Source: Rhizobium leguminosarum (lineage in GTDB: Bacteria > Pseudomonadota > Alphaproteobacteria > Rhizobiales > Rhizobiaceae). Taken from it: a stretch of DNA of 64,000 nt. The stretch covers positions 62,001-126,000 of the forward strand of contig NZ_MZMU01000028.1 in assembly GCF_004123835.1 (NCBI RefSeq), given 5' to 3'. Shown piece by piece: positions 8,105 to 17,645 of the stretch; positions within the stretch are counted from its first letter, which is position 1, and every line of letters starts with the position of its first letter. Below the pieces are notes generated by a model. It ran no database searches, was not told where the DNA came from, and saw nothing but the letters and a program-made list of their open reading frames with translations. The position numbers were made by a program, and so were the translations under genes.

Positions 8105-9042
8105 TGGCCTCGACAAGCATCGAAACGGCGGCAGTGGCCAAGACGTCGAAAGGAAGGAGCAAACCGGATCGGTTTGCTCCCAACTACTGGCCTTTCGTTA
8201 TCCCGGCGCTCATCGTCATTGCGGCCGTCATCGTTTTTCCATGGGTGTTTACGCTTTGGATGAGCGTCAACAGCTGGACGCTTGGCCAGTCCCAGGTCTT
8301 TGCGGGACTGGACAACTATGCCCGGCTGGTCGTGGACATGCGCTTCTGGGACTCGCTGTGGCATACGGTGCTCTATACGACGCTTTCCGTGGTGGTCCCC
8401 CTTTTCCTAGGGACGCTCGCCGCACTGATCTTCGATGCTCAATTTCCGTTGCGCGGTCTTATCCGTGGCATATTCGTGATGCCGATGATGGCTACACCCG
8501 TCGCCATCGCCCTCGTCTGGACGATGATGTACCATCCGCAGCTTGGCGTCCTCAACTATCTCCTCTCCTTCATCGGCATCGGCCCGCAGGAGTGGATCTA
8601 TAATCAGAGCAGCGTCATCCCGTCGCTGGTGCTGGTCGAGACCTGGCAATGGACGCCGCTTATCATGCTGATCGTGCTCGGCGGTCTGGCGGCGGTTCCA
8701 CGTGAGCCCTATGAAAGTGCTGAAATCGACGGAGCCAATGTCTGGCAGAAATTCCGCTATCTGACGCTGCCGATGATCGCGCCGTTCCTGATGATTGCCG
8801 TGATCATCCGCAGCATCGATGCGGTGAAAAGTTTCGACATCATCTATGCCATGACCCAAGGCGGTCCCGGCACGGCGTCGGAGACGATCAACATCTATCT
8901 CTACAACACCGCTTTCGCCTACTACGACATCGGCTATGGCTCGGCCATGGCGGTTGTCTTCTTCATCCTCATTGTCCTGCTTTCCTTCGTCCTTATGATG
9001 CTGCGGCAGCGGGTGAACTGGTCCGACGGGGGGGCACGCTGA
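8104..9042 (+). CDS. Sugar ABC transporter permease (MalF-like)
   Basis: Inner-membrane permease of a CUT1 importer, 312 residues, with about six hydrophobic segments starting at 25-50 and the EAA loop (YESAEIDGANVWQKFRYLTLP) that contacts the ATPase. The start ATG shares a base with the TAA of the binding-protein gene, and its own TGA overlaps the next permease start. It is coupled in one operon with a binding protein and second permease but has no ATPase gene beside it. Confidence 0.93.
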   Translation: MASTSIETAAVAKTSKGRSKPDRFAPNYWPFVIPALIVIAAVIVFPWVFTLWMSVNSWTLGQSQVFAGLDNYARLVVDMRFWDSLWHTVLYTTLSVVVPLFLGTLAALIFDAQFPLRGLIRGIFVMPMMATPVAIALVWTMMYHPQLGVLNYLLSFIGIGPQEWIYNQSSVIPSLVLVETWQWTPLIMLIVLGGLAAVPREPYESAEIDGANVWQKFRYLTLPMIAPFLMIAVIIRSIDAVKSFDIIYAMTQGGPGTASETINIYLYNTAFAYYDIGYGSAMAVVFFILIVLLSFVLMMLRQRVNWSDGGAR

Positions 9043-9857
9043 TGAAGCGCAAGACGCTCGATCGCATCGGACTGCTGTTTGTTGCCCTGGTGATGATCTC
9101 GCCGGTCGTCCTGTTCTTCCTCTGGATGATCTCGCTGTCGCTAAAATATGAGATCGACAACGGCGCCTACCCGCCGATCTTCATTCCAGAGCGCTTGGCC
9201 TGGTCGAACTATCTGAAGGTTTTCGAGGAGAACAATTTCTTCCTCTATCTTTGGAATTCGGTGCTGGTGACGGGTGCCGCCACGCTTCTGGCGCTGCTGA
9301 TCGGCGTGCCGGCCGGATATGGCATCGCGCGGTTGAAGGCGGAGAAGTCCGCGATGGTCATCATGATCGCGCGCATGACGCCGGGCCTTTCCTTCCTGAT
9401 CCCGCTCTTCCTGCTGTTTCAGTGGCTGAATCTGCTCGGCACGCTCCTGCCGCAGATCATCATCCATCTCGTCGTCACCGTGCCGATCGTCGTGTGGATC
9501 ATGATCGGTTATTTCGAGACGACGCCGATGGAGCTGGAAGAGGCTGCAAGCATCGACGGCGCAACGCCCTGGCAGGTTTTCCGCCTGGTCGCCTTGCCGA
9601 TCGCCAGGCCGGGCATCGTTGTCGCCTTCATTCTGTCGGTCATCTTCTCGTGGAACAACTTCGTCTTCGGCATCGTGCTCGCCAGCCGCGAGACGCGCAC
9701 GCTTCCTGTCGCGGTCTATAACATGCTGTCTTTCGAACAGGTCAGTTGGGGCCCGCTCGCCGCAGCCGCATTGATCGTCACCTTGCCCGTGCTGATCTTG
9801 ACGGTGTTTGCGCAACGGCAGATCGTGGCGGGTCTGACGGCCGGAGCCGTCAAGTAA
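9042..9857 (+). CDS. Sugar ABC transporter permease (MalG-like)
   Basis: Second CUT1 permease, 271 residues and six predicted membrane segments. The EAA loop reads LEEAASIDGATPWQVFRLVALP, and the C-terminus QIVAGLTAGAVK is the usual end of MalG-type proteins. It overlaps the preceding gene by one base (ATGA) and is followed after 18 bases by a PfkB kinase gene. The ATPase is missing from this operon; the one at 21932-23077 is the likely partner. Confidence 0.93.
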   Translation: MKRKTLDRIGLLFVALVMISPVVLFFLWMISLSLKYEIDNGAYPPIFIPERLAWSNYLKVFEENNFFLYLWNSVLVTGAATLLALLIGVPAGYGIARLKAEKSAMVIMIARMTPGLSFLIPLFLLFQWLNLLGTLLPQIIIHLVVTVPIVVWIMIGYFETTPMELEEAASIDGATPWQVFRLVALPIARPGIVVAFILSVIFSWNNFVFGIVLASRETRTLPVAVYNMLSFEQVSWGPLAAAALIVTLPVLILTVFAQRQIVAGLTAGAVK

Positions 9858-9875
9858 GCGGGTGAGACAACGAAC

Positions 9876-10859
9876 TTGACGACTTCTTCTGCCTTCGAAC
9901 CGCCTCCCGGTCCGGCGCGCCGCGTTCTTTGTGTCGGCGCGGCGGTGATGGATACCCTGTTTCGGGTCCGCTCTCTGCCCACCGGCCAGGGCAAAATTCT
10001 GCCCTACGACATGCTGCAGATCGCCGAGGGCATGGCGTCGAGCGCCGCCTTTGCGGTCGCCCGGCTGGGCGGCAATGCCAGCCTCTGGGGCGCAGTCGGC
10101 AACGATGCCACCGGCGAACGCATCATTGCCGACCTCGGCAACAGCGGCATAGACACGAGCGGCATGCTGCGCGTGGACGGCGCCCGCTCGGCCGTCTCGA
10201 CCATTCTCGTCGATGATCAGGGCGAGCGCCTGATTGTGCCTTTCTACGATGCGGGCCTGCACGAGACGGTCAAGCCGGTCACAAGAGAGGACGTTTCTTC
10301 TTTCGATGCGGTGCTGGTCGACGTCCGGTGGCCGAAGCTTGCGTTGCGGACGCTGTCTGCGGCCCGAGAGGCGGGCAAACCGGCCATTCTCGATGGCGAT
10401 GTCGCAGGCGATGGCGTAATCGAGATGCTTGCACCGGTTGCGAGCCACATCGTCTTCTCGCAGCCGGCGGCCGAGCGGCTTGCCGGCGGAACGGCCGAGC
10501 TGGTGAAGGTCGTCGGCCTTCTGAAGCGAAAGTTCGAACATGCCTTCATCAGCGTCACCGCTGGCGAAAAGGGCTCTTTCTGGTTCGATGACCGAACCGG
10601 CGAAATCGTCCATCTTACCGCTCCGAAGGTGAGGGCGGTCGATACGCTCGCAGCCGGCGATATTTTTCATGGTGCTTTCGCGCTGGCTGTCGCAGAAGCC
10701 TTGCCGATCGAAGAGACGATGCGCGTGTCATCCACTGCAGCGGCTCTCAAATGCAAGGTGTTCGGCGGTCGTACCGGCGCGCCAACCAGGGCCGAGGTCG
10801 GCGCTGCCCTGCGGGATTGGGACGTCGGCGTTAGCCGCAGCACTCTGCTCCCGCTATGA
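9876..10859 (+). CDS. PfkB/ribokinase family sugar kinase
   Basis: ATP-dependent carbohydrate kinase of about 327 residues. The family signature 2 is DTLAAGDIFHGAF at 256-268, with D262 the expected catalytic base, and the N-terminal GG motif is seen as ARLGGNASLWGAVGNDATG. In signature 2 the usual G of TGAGD is A (LAAGD). The start is taken as TTG at 9876; GTGAGA upstream is a modest binding site, so a slightly later start is possible. It is probably the last gene of the operon from 5151 and would phosphorylate the imported sugar or a derivative. It runs into the converging permease gene 25 bases downstream. Confidence 0.9.
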   Translation: MTTSSAFEPPPGPARRVLCVGAAVMDTLFRVRSLPTGQGKILPYDMLQIAEGMASSAAFAVARLGGNASLWGAVGNDATGERIIADLGNSGIDTSGMLRVDGARSAVSTILVDDQGERLIVPFYDAGLHETVKPVTREDVSSFDAVLVDVRWPKLALRTLSAAREAGKPAILDGDVAGDGVIEMLAPVASHIVFSQPAAERLAGGTAELVKVVGLLKRKFEHAFISVTAGEKGSFWFDDRTGEIVHLTAPKVRAVDTLAAGDIFHGAFALAVAEALPIEETMRVSSTAAALKCKVFGGRTGAPTRAEVGAALRDWDVGVSRSTLLPL

Positions 10860-10884
10860 GTTTCGAAACACGATCAGCGCTCCA

Positions 10885-11739
10885 TCAGCTTTTGACTGAG
10901 CCGGCGGTCATGCCTGCCAGGAAGTAGCGTTGAGCAACCAGGTAAAGCACCAGAAGGGGAAGGGAACCGAGCACGCTCATCGCCATCATCTCGTTCCATT
11001 CGAAGGCGTGCTGGCCCATCAGAAGCTGGATGCCAATCGGAACCGTCCGGAGGTCCATCGATTTTGTCAGCGTCAGCGCGAAGAGGAATTCGTTCCAGGC
11101 CAGCAGGAAGGTGTAGACCGCGGTGGCGACGATCCCCGGGATGGAAACGGGAACGATGACGCGCCAAAGCGCCGTCCAGCTTGAACCGCCGTCGACAAGG
11201 ACGGCCTCATCCAGCTCTTTCGGCAGGGTGTTCAGGTAGCCTGTCATCAGCAGGACGGCGTAAGGCAGAGTGAAGACCATGTAGGTGAGGATCAGCGCCA
11301 GATAGGTATCGAAGATCCTGAAGGCGACCACCATTCCGAAATAGGGGATGAGAAGGGTGATCGGCGGAACGGTCTGGGTGCTGATGATGAAGATGTTCAA
11401 GGTGTTCTTGAACCGGAACGAATAGCGGCTGAAGCCGTAGGCGGTTACGATCGCGACGACCAGGGTCAGGCCGGTGACGACGCCGGCGACGAAGTAACTG
11501 TTGATGAAGAAGCGCACTTTCACTGGATCGTTGAAAATCGTCAGATAGGCGGCCACCGTAAAATCATCCGGCAGCAGCCGTGGCGGAAGGGCGAAGATTT
11601 CGGTATTCGATTTCAGCGAACTGAAAAACATCCACACGATCGGAAAGGCCGAAAAGACGAGGCCGATCGCCAGGCCGAGATAGGTCAGGATGGTCGGCAA
11701 TACCGAGCTCTTGAAGGAACGCTTTGCCATGGCGATCAC
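10885..11739 (-). CDS. Sugar ABC transporter permease (MalG-like)
   Basis: CUT1 permease of 284 residues with six predicted membrane segments and the EAA loop LDEAVLVDGGSSWTALWRVIVP; the C-terminus FLAGMTAGSVKS matches MalG-type ends. The gene begins with GTG at 11739, overlapping the TGA of the upstream permease by four bases; an ATG three codons later (11730) is the alternative. Last gene of the leftward transporter operon headed by the binding protein at 14010. No ATPase follows; the next gene converges. Confidence 0.92.
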   Translation of the reverse strand: MIAMAKRSFKSSVLPTILTYLGLAIGLVFSAFPIVWMFFSSLKSNTEIFALPPRLLPDDFTVAAYLTIFNDPVKVRFFINSYFVAGVVTGLTLVVAIVTAYGFSRYSFRFKNTLNIFIISTQTVPPITLLIPYFGMVVAFRIFDTYLALILTYMVFTLPYAVLLMTGYLNTLPKELDEAVLVDGGSSWTALWRVIVPVSIPGIVATAVYTFLLAWNEFLFALTLTKSMDLRTVPIGIQLLMGQHAFEWNEMMAMSVLGSLPLLVLYLVAQRYFLAGMTAGSVKS

Positions 11740-12674
11740 CTGCGCTGCTGGTGTTTGATGTAGAAGTAGGTGACGCTCATCGAGATGATGAGGATGATCA
11801 TTGCGCTCGCCGAAGCCAGCGAGAATTCATACTGCGAGAAGGCGAGTTTGTAAGTGAAGGTGGAGAGCACTTCCGTCGAATAGATCGGGCCGCCGCCCGT
11901 CGTCATCCATACGAGTGGAAAAACCTGCATCGTCCAGATGAAGTCGAGGAGCGCGATGCTGATGATGATCGGCATCAGCTGCGGAATGGTGATGTACCAG
12001 AACTTTTGGAATTCGTTCGCGCCATCGATACCGGCTGCCTCGTAAAGCTCCTTCGAAATGCCCTGGAGGCCGGCGAGCAGGCTGACCATGTAGAGCGGAT
12101 AGCCTGCCCAGATGTTTGCGAAGGTCAAAGCGTGGATGGCGGTGCGCGTGGAGGAGAACCACTCGACCTTGAAGTTGATGATATGGAGCGCCATCAGCAC
12201 GCTGTTGACGACGCCGTTCGGGTCAAGCAGCAGGCGCCAGATGATGGCGATAATGACGGCCGTGAACAGCCAGGGCAGGATGAAGAGCACGCGTAGGATG
12301 CTGCGAATGAGCGGATCGACGCGGTTGGTGTTCAACAGCAGCGCGAAGGCCAGGCCGATGATGAAGTGGAAGATGACGCTCATGATCGTGAAATAAAGCG
12401 TCTGCACGACCGACTGCCAGAAGACCGGATTCTCGAAGATGGTCATGTAATTCTGGACGCCCGCGAAGGCAGCGTCCTTTTTCATGATGGCGCCGTCCAT
12501 CAGTGAATATTTGAAGACCATCACCATAGGAAATAGCATCAGCAGAACAAGCAGCAGGGTCGCCGGCGAAACGTAGAAATACGGCACCAGCTTCCTCAAG
12601 GTGCTGTAACGAAGCCATCCTTTTCTTCGCGCTTTGGCTTGCGCAGCGACCAGAGCCGTAGCCGAATGATTCAT
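11736..12674 (-). CDS. Sugar ABC transporter permease (MalF-like)
   Basis: CUT1 permease, about 312 residues from the ATG at 12674 (MNHSATALVAAQ). An upstream in-frame GTG at 12716 would add 14 residues, and neither start has a strong binding site. Six hydrophobic segments are seen, the first at the N-terminal third (YFYVSPATLLLVLLMLFPMV). The EAA loop is YEAAGIDGANEFQKFWYITIP. It lies 88 bases after the binding-protein gene and overlaps the second permease gene. Confidence 0.91.
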   Translation of the reverse strand: MNHSATALVAAQAKARRKGWLRYSTLRKLVPYFYVSPATLLLVLLMLFPMVMVFKYSLMDGAIMKKDAAFAGVQNYMTIFENPVFWQSVVQTLYFTIMSVIFHFIIGLAFALLLNTNRVDPLIRSILRVLFILPWLFTAVIIAIIWRLLLDPNGVVNSVLMALHIINFKVEWFSSTRTAIHALTFANIWAGYPLYMVSLLAGLQGISKELYEAAGIDGANEFQKFWYITIPQLMPIIISIALLDFIWTMQVFPLVWMTTGGGPIYSTEVLSTFTYKLAFSQYEFSLASASAMIILIISMSVTYFYIKHQQRR

Positions 12675-12762
12675 GAGCTGTGACTTTCTATTCTGCCGAA
12701 ATTTGACGACTTGCACCGGCAGCGCCTGGTTGCGCCGCCGGTGATCCGTGAAAGCGACGTGC

Positions 12763-14010
12763 TTAGAACTTCGCCAGCCAAGCCTTCTCAGTGTTGGCAG
12801 CTGCCTCCTTGGCTGACTGCCCGCCGTCGAACATCTTCTGAACTTCGACGTTCATGTCGCGCATCAGCTCTTCGGCAACCGGAAGGCCGACGAATTCGTT
12901 CGCAGGATAACCGCTCTGGAAGATTTTGAAGGCTTCCGCGAAGATCGGGTCCGAGGCCACGAAGTCCGGCTTGGCATGGACGTTGCCGGGGAAGGCGTTG
13001 GCAATCGAGACGAGACGGCCGTTGACGTCAGGGCTCATCAGGTATTCGACCAGCTTCCAGGCTTCTTCCTTGTGCTGGCTGCCTTCGCTGATGCCGATGC
13101 CCCAGGAGGCATAGGGCATGCCGCGCTTGCCGGTGTAGCCGTCAGTGGCCGGCAAAGCGGAGATGCCGAAATTGAGCTTCGGATTACGCTCGCGGATGAG
13201 GTTCACATGGGCGAGGGAATCCACCATCATGCCGACGCGGCCATTGACGAATTCCTCGACCTTGTCCTGTTCCTTCTTGGCAAAAATGCCCGGAGAAATA
13301 ACGCCTTCCTTGTTGAGGGAAGCGATATAGTCGAGCGTGCCGACGACGGCGTCATTTTCGAGGTCAGGCTTGCCGTCCTTCAGCATCGAGGCGCCGGAGG
13401 CCCAGACCCAGGACATGACGTCGTTCTGGATTCCGCTCGGAGACTGCAGCGATAGCGGCAGGACCCAGCCGTACTGGTTCTTCGAGGCGTCGGTCATTTT
13501 CTTCGCGGCTTCGGCAAATTCCGTGCGCGTGGCCGGCAGCTTGTCGACGCCGGCGGCCTTGGCGATATCGAGGTTCACGAAGACGGGGTAGACGAAGGAT
13601 GCCAGCGGGAACATCACGCTCTTGCCATCGATCTTGACGATGTCGGTGATCTGGCTCTTGTCGTATTTCGCCTTCTCCATCAGTTCGTCCATGGAGGCGA
13701 TTGCGCCCTGCTTGGAGAGCCCGTTTACCCAGGCACCATCGAGGCCCACCACGTCGCTCAGCGTTCCGGAGGCTGCGCCGACGACGATCTGGTCACGCGT
13801 TGTGGCATAGGGACCGCTGACCAGCGTCACCTTGATGCCTGGGTTTTTGGCTTCGAAATCGTTCATGATGCCGCGCAGAGCGCCCGACGGCATTTCGGGT
13901 TCCCACCATTGAATGAACTCGATGGTGGTGTCGGCAAATGCCGATGTGGCGCAGAGCGCCCATACCGCCACGGCAGCCCGCATCGTCACGCCGAATTTTC
14001 TGATATTCAT
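12763..14010 (-). CDS. Sugar ABC transporter substrate-binding protein (family 1)
   Basis: Periplasmic binding protein, 415 residues, with a Sec signal peptide (MNIRKFGVTMRAAVAV start, cleavage after about ATSAFA-D). Family 1 features include IEFIQWWEPEMPSG, TISDVV-like and NGRVGMMVDSLAHV segments and a C-terminal helix pair. The ATG at 14010 follows GGGAGGCACAA. It heads a leftward operon with two permeases and stands divergent from a LacI-type regulator 500 bases away, so the regulator probably controls it. Confidence 0.93.
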   Translation of the reverse strand: MNIRKFGVTMRAAVAVWALCATSAFADTTIEFIQWWEPEMPSGALRGIMNDFEAKNPGIKVTLVSGPYATTRDQIVVGAASGTLSDVVGLDGAWVNGLSKQGAIASMDELMEKAKYDKSQITDIVKIDGKSVMFPLASFVYPVFVNLDIAKAAGVDKLPATRTEFAEAAKKMTDASKNQYGWVLPLSLQSPSGIQNDVMSWVWASGASMLKDGKPDLENDAVVGTLDYIASLNKEGVISPGIFAKKEQDKVEEFVNGRVGMMVDSLAHVNLIRERNPKLNFGISALPATDGYTGKRGMPYASWGIGISEGSQHKEEAWKLVEYLMSPDVNGRLVSIANAFPGNVHAKPDFVASDPIFAEAFKIFQSGYPANEFVGLPVAEELMRDMNVEVQKMFDGGQSAKEAAANTEKAWLAKF

Positions 14011-14510
14011 TTGTGCCTCCCAAAGATTGTCCGTTAATCGATCCTCCTCAAGATCGTAGGCAAAGTAGGTTCCCTGAAGCCCCTATCTGTCAACGAAGAA
14101 CTGCGATCAGGAAAAGATGGGGGGCCGGCATTCACCGCGCGTGTTGCGTTAAATCATTGATAAAAAATCATAAAATTGATTGACATCATCAGTGTTTTTC
14201 TGCAGCATTTGTATTGCTTGTGACGCATTTTTTCTTTACTTTCGTAAACAAATGAAAGTTTACCCAACAAAATGAAAAGCGTGGCACCCGGCTTCTTCAT
14301 TGCAAATTTTCGAATTTTAGGTGCCGAAACAAGCGCCTTTTGAAACCACGCGGCGCAGACTGCACAAGTCGCAAATGGAGGGAATATTTCGATTTTCGAA
14401 AGGGAGGGCAGAGCCTGTACAAAAAGTGAGATTTGGCGCGTCGGCGGATCTGCCGTTGAGTGCGAAATCGTTCCCAATCAGTTGTCGTCGTCCCGCCAAT
14501 AAGGAATTGA
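14011..14510. promoter_or_regulatory. Divergent control region between sugar transporter and LacI gene
   Basis: This 500-base gap holds no convincing gene. Its middle (about 14150-14270) is AT-rich. It carries two interleaved palindromes: ACTTTC (14238-14243) with GAAAGT (14254-14259), and GTAAAC (14244-14249) with GTTTAC (14258-14263). They fit a LacI-family operator in shape. TTGACA at 14179-14184 is a possible rightward -35. Which strand's promoter each element serves is not resolved. Confidence 0.5.
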
Positions 14511-15545
14511 ATGGCCAAGAAAAGTTATAAATCGATGGACGACTTCGCGAGCGCCTCCGGCGTGTCGCGTCCGACCTTGTCGAAATATTTCGATGATCCC
14601 TCGCAGATCAAGGAGGTGACCCGCAAGCGTATCGAGGCGGCTCTCAAGAAGTCGCATTTCGAGCCGAACCTTTTCGCGCGGCATCTCAATCGCAAGCGGA
14701 CCAGGAATATCGGGATTCTGGTCCCGACCATGTCGGATCCCTTTTATGTGCAGGTCGTGTCGCTGATCGAGCTGGAGTTGCGCGAAAAGGGATTCTGGCC
14801 CGTCCAGATCTCGTCGCACACGCGGCCGGAGCTGGAGGCGGAGGCCGTGCGGACCTTGCTCTCGCTGAAGGTCGCGGGTGCGATCGTGGCGCCGCTCGGA
14901 GCCGGTTCGCGCCGTTCCGCGCTGGAAAGGCTGAGGGATGCCATCCCCGTCGTCTGCTTCGACAATCCTGCCGACGCAGACCTTCCGTATGTCGGCAACG
15001 ACAACGCGCAAAGCATGGCAGCCATTGTGCAATATCTCTGCCGGTCCGGTGAGCCGCCGATTTTCCTGGAAATTCCGCATATGACCGAAAATGCCGGTGA
15101 GCGGCAGGCGGGTTACCTCGCGACGATGGCGAGGGAAGGGCATTCCCCGCTGGTCATCGATTGCGACGCACCACCTTCCTGGGAATTCGAGCGTCTCGGA
15201 TACGAGCAGATGCAGAGAATTCTTGTGAATGGCGGTCTTCCGGGCAAAACGCTGCTATGCGCCAACGACCGCTTTGCTTTCGGCGCGATGGCAGCCGCGT
15301 TCGCTTCGGGACTGAAAATCGGCCGGAACGACGCTTGCGACGTGCGCATCGCTGGGCACGACGACCACCCGCTAAGCCGATATACCTGTCCGTCGTTGAC
15401 GACGATGGCCCAGAACGCGCCCGAGATCGCGGCGAAATCCGTGGAGCTTTTGCTGGCACATATCGAAAGCGAGGACGATGGGACGACCCCTGTGACGAAC
15501 AGGGTAATCCTCGAAGCGACGCTGGTCATGCGCGACTCGGCTTGA
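14511..15545 (+). CDS. LacI family transcriptional regulator
   Basis: Carbohydrate-responsive repressor of 344 residues. The helix-turn-helix and hinge helix occupy residues 6-60 (DDFASASGVSRPTLSKYFDD, then RKRIEAAL and FARHLNRKR), followed by a periplasmic-binding-protein-like effector domain (NIGILVPTMSDPFY onward). Helix 2 is TLSKYF where most family members read TVSRVL, so base recognition may be unusual. ATG 14511 follows AAGGAATTGA. It is divergent from the transporter operon at 10885-14010. Confidence 0.92.
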   Translation: MAKKSYKSMDDFASASGVSRPTLSKYFDDPSQIKEVTRKRIEAALKKSHFEPNLFARHLNRKRTRNIGILVPTMSDPFYVQVVSLIELELREKGFWPVQISSHTRPELEAEAVRTLLSLKVAGAIVAPLGAGSRRSALERLRDAIPVVCFDNPADADLPYVGNDNAQSMAAIVQYLCRSGEPPIFLEIPHMTENAGERQAGYLATMAREGHSPLVIDCDAPPSWEFERLGYEQMQRILVNGGLPGKTLLCANDRFAFGAMAAAFASGLKIGRNDACDVRIAGHDDHPLSRYTCPSLTTMAQNAPEIAAKSVELLLAHIESEDDGTTPVTNRVILEATLVMRDSA

Positions 15546-15564
15546 GACCGAGCGGATTCCCGCT

Positions 15565-16500
15565 TCAACGGGCAAGCGCAGGGTCCATGGCGCGCCATGC
15601 CGTTGCGATGGCTTCGAGGGCCTCTTGCCCCTCCGGTATGGCCCGTCTCTTCGACACGAAGCCATGGATCTGTCCGGGCCAGGTCCGGGTCGTTGCCTTC
15701 GCCTCGGTGCTGAGCCGCTCGGCATAAGCGGCCCCTTCGTCGAACAGCACGTCATGTCCGGCAAGGATCACGAGGGCCGGCGCCACGCCTCGCAGCGACG
15801 CTACGTTCAGCGGCGAGGCTCGCCAGTCCGACCGGCTCGCGGCGGCCGGCAGATAGTGGTCGCGGAACCATTTCATCGCGGCTGCCGTCAGGCCGAAACC
15901 CTCTTCGTAACGTGAGTAGCTGTCGGTTGTCTGCAACTGGTCGGTCACCGGATAGATCAGCACCTGTCCGATGACAGGCGGCACCTGTCCGTCCCGCGCC
16001 AGCAGGGCGACGACGGCGGCCAGATTACCGCCGGCGCTATCGCCGGCGACGACAACCCGCAAGGGATCGATGCCGAGCGCGTCAGCCTGCTCCGTCATCC
16101 AGACGAGTGCGGCGGCGCAGTCGTCAATGGCAGCGGGAAAGGGATGTTCCGGGGCGAGGCGATAGTCGGGCGAAACCACGACGGCGCCTGCCATATTGGC
16201 AAGCGTCCGGCAGATATCCTCATGGGTTTCCGGCGCTCCGATCACAAAGCCGCCGCCATGGAGATAAAGCAAGGCCGGTGCGCCCCGGCGCGGCGCGGTC
16301 CGTCCGCGCCATATCTTCAACCTGATTGCGCCCAGATGGCTTTCCACGATCTCGGCCACGTCTTCGAGCGGCCGCTGGATGTCTGCGAAACTATCCAGAT
16401 ATTGCTGCCGCGCCAGCGCCGGCGTGCAGTTTTCGACCGGCGTTTCCGGATCGCCAGGCCATGCAAGCGCGCGTTTGGCGGATTCATCCAGTTGTGTCAT
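15565..16500 (-). CDS. Alpha/beta hydrolase, HSL/acetyl-esterase family
   Basis: Serine hydrolase of 311 residues with the oxyanion-hole motif HGGG at 81-84, the nucleophile elbow GDSAGG at 153-158 (Ser155), a C-terminal Asp in HDVLFDEG and a catalytic His in QIHGF. This family (type IV, hormone-sensitive-lipase-like) cleaves short acyl esters. Its start overlaps the stop of the upstream Gfo/Idh gene by four bases (ATGA), so it is translated with it. In this context it may remove acetyl or other acyl groups from a sugar or open a lactone; that is inference. Confidence 0.9.
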   Translation of the reverse strand: MTQLDESAKRALAWPGDPETPVENCTPALARQQYLDSFADIQRPLEDVAEIVESHLGAIRLKIWRGRTAPRRGAPALLYLHGGGFVIGAPETHEDICRTLANMAGAVVVSPDYRLAPEHPFPAAIDDCAAALVWMTEQADALGIDPLRVVVAGDSAGGNLAAVVALLARDGQVPPVIGQVLIYPVTDQLQTTDSYSRYEEGFGLTAAAMKWFRDHYLPAAASRSDWRASPLNVASLRGVAPALVILAGHDVLFDEGAAYAERLSTEAKATTRTWPGQIHGFVSKRRAIPEGQEALEAIATAWRAMDPALAR

Positions 16501-17645
16501 TTGAGCAAACTCCTCGCTTCGTCTTCCCGCAATTCCCTCGGCTGCGCGACAATACCCGAAATGGTCTGCGCGGCTCCGGTTTCGCCGGCACGCAGGATCG
16601 CTTCCATGACTTCGAGCACATGCAGCGCCAGATCGCCCGAAGCGCGGGGGTTACGGCCTTCGATGATTGCGCGTGCGAGATCGGCAAGACCAAGCATGCG
16701 ATAGTTGGCACGATCAGGTGCTGCGATCGGCCAATTGACGGCACCGAAGAGTTCGCCTGATGTATCCGTTTCCTGCCAGGGCGCGCCGCGGCCGGAGAGC
16801 GCGACGGAGCCTCCGAAATTGTCGGGGTCGGGCAGGCGCAGCGAGCCTTCGGTCCCGTGGAGTTCGATGGGATGGTTGGAATGGCGGAAGACGTCCCAGG
16901 AGGTACCGAAGGTGACTGCAGCACCGCAATCGAATTCCAGCAGCGACAGCACGCTGGTCGGCGTGCCGACCTTGAATGTGGTGCCCTGCTTCGGTCCCTC
17001 CGCCGTGATGAGCCGCTCTTCCTGCCCGCTTGTGGCGACGGCCTGCACACGACGGATCGGCCCCATCAGATTGACCATCATCGTGAGATAATAAGGCCCC
17101 ATATCCATGAGCGGGCCTGCGCCGGCCTGGTAATAAAAGCTGGGATCCGGATGCCAGTGCTCCATGCCGCGCCCCATCATGAAGGCTGTCCCGGTCACCG
17201 GCTTGCCGATGGCGCCGGCTTCCATCTGCCGCCGGGCATGGCGTCCGGCCGCGCCCAGGAACGTATCTGGCGCCGAGCCGAGCATGAGGCCCTTCGCGGT
17301 GGCCGCATCCACCAGCCGGCGTCCTTCCGCGGCCGTGACGCCGAGCGGCTTCTCCGTGAAGACATGCTTGCCTGCCGACAGCGCCCGCATCGAAACGTCA
17401 AAATGTGCAGTCGGGATCGTCAGATTGAGGATGAGGTCGATGTTCTTGTCGTCAATGAGGCTATCGACGTCAGCCGCACGCAGATCGAACTCCGCTGCGC
17501 GGCGCTTGGCGGCGTCTGCGTTGAGATCTGCACAGGCGATGATTTCGACGCCACGGAACAGCGGCGCGTTGCGCATATAGGCGAGCGAAATATTGCCGCA
17601 TCCCACAACGCCGATCCTGAGTTTCATACCATTGGTCTGTGCCAT
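16497..17645 (-). CDS. Gfo/Idh/MocA family NAD(P)-dependent oxidoreductase
   Basis: Sugar or cyclitol dehydrogenase, 382 residues. The Rossmann motif is GVVGCGNIS at 12-20 and the family EKP motif is at 98-100 (HVFTEKPLGV). The C-terminal alpha/beta domain contains a GPLMDMGPYYL segment of the kind that holds the substrate-binding residues. ATG at 17645. It heads a two-gene leftward unit with the alpha/beta hydrolase and is divergent from the TIM-barrel isomerase at 17930, which suggests one pathway. Confidence 0.91.
   Translation of the reverse strand: MAQTNGMKLRIGVVGCGNISLAYMRNAPLFRGVEIIACADLNADAAKRRAAEFDLRAADVDSLIDDKNIDLILNLTIPTAHFDVSMRALSAGKHVFTEKPLGVTAAEGRRLVDAATAKGLMLGSAPDTFLGAAGRHARRQMEAGAIGKPVTGTAFMMGRGMEHWHPDPSFYYQAGAGPLMDMGPYYLTMMVNLMGPIRRVQAVATSGQEERLITAEGPKQGTTFKVGTPTSVLSLLEFDCGAAVTFGTSWDVFRHSNHPIELHGTEGSLRLPDPDNFGGSVALSGRGAPWQETDTSGELFGAVNWPIAAPDRANYRMLGLADLARAIIEGRNPRASGDLALHVLEVMEAILRAGETGAAQTISGIVAQPRELREDEARSLLK

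Noticed and set aside
9141..10670. Minus-strand frame of 509 codons across permease and kinase genes
   Set aside because: It is antisense to two genes with clear family motifs and has a charged low-complexity composition.
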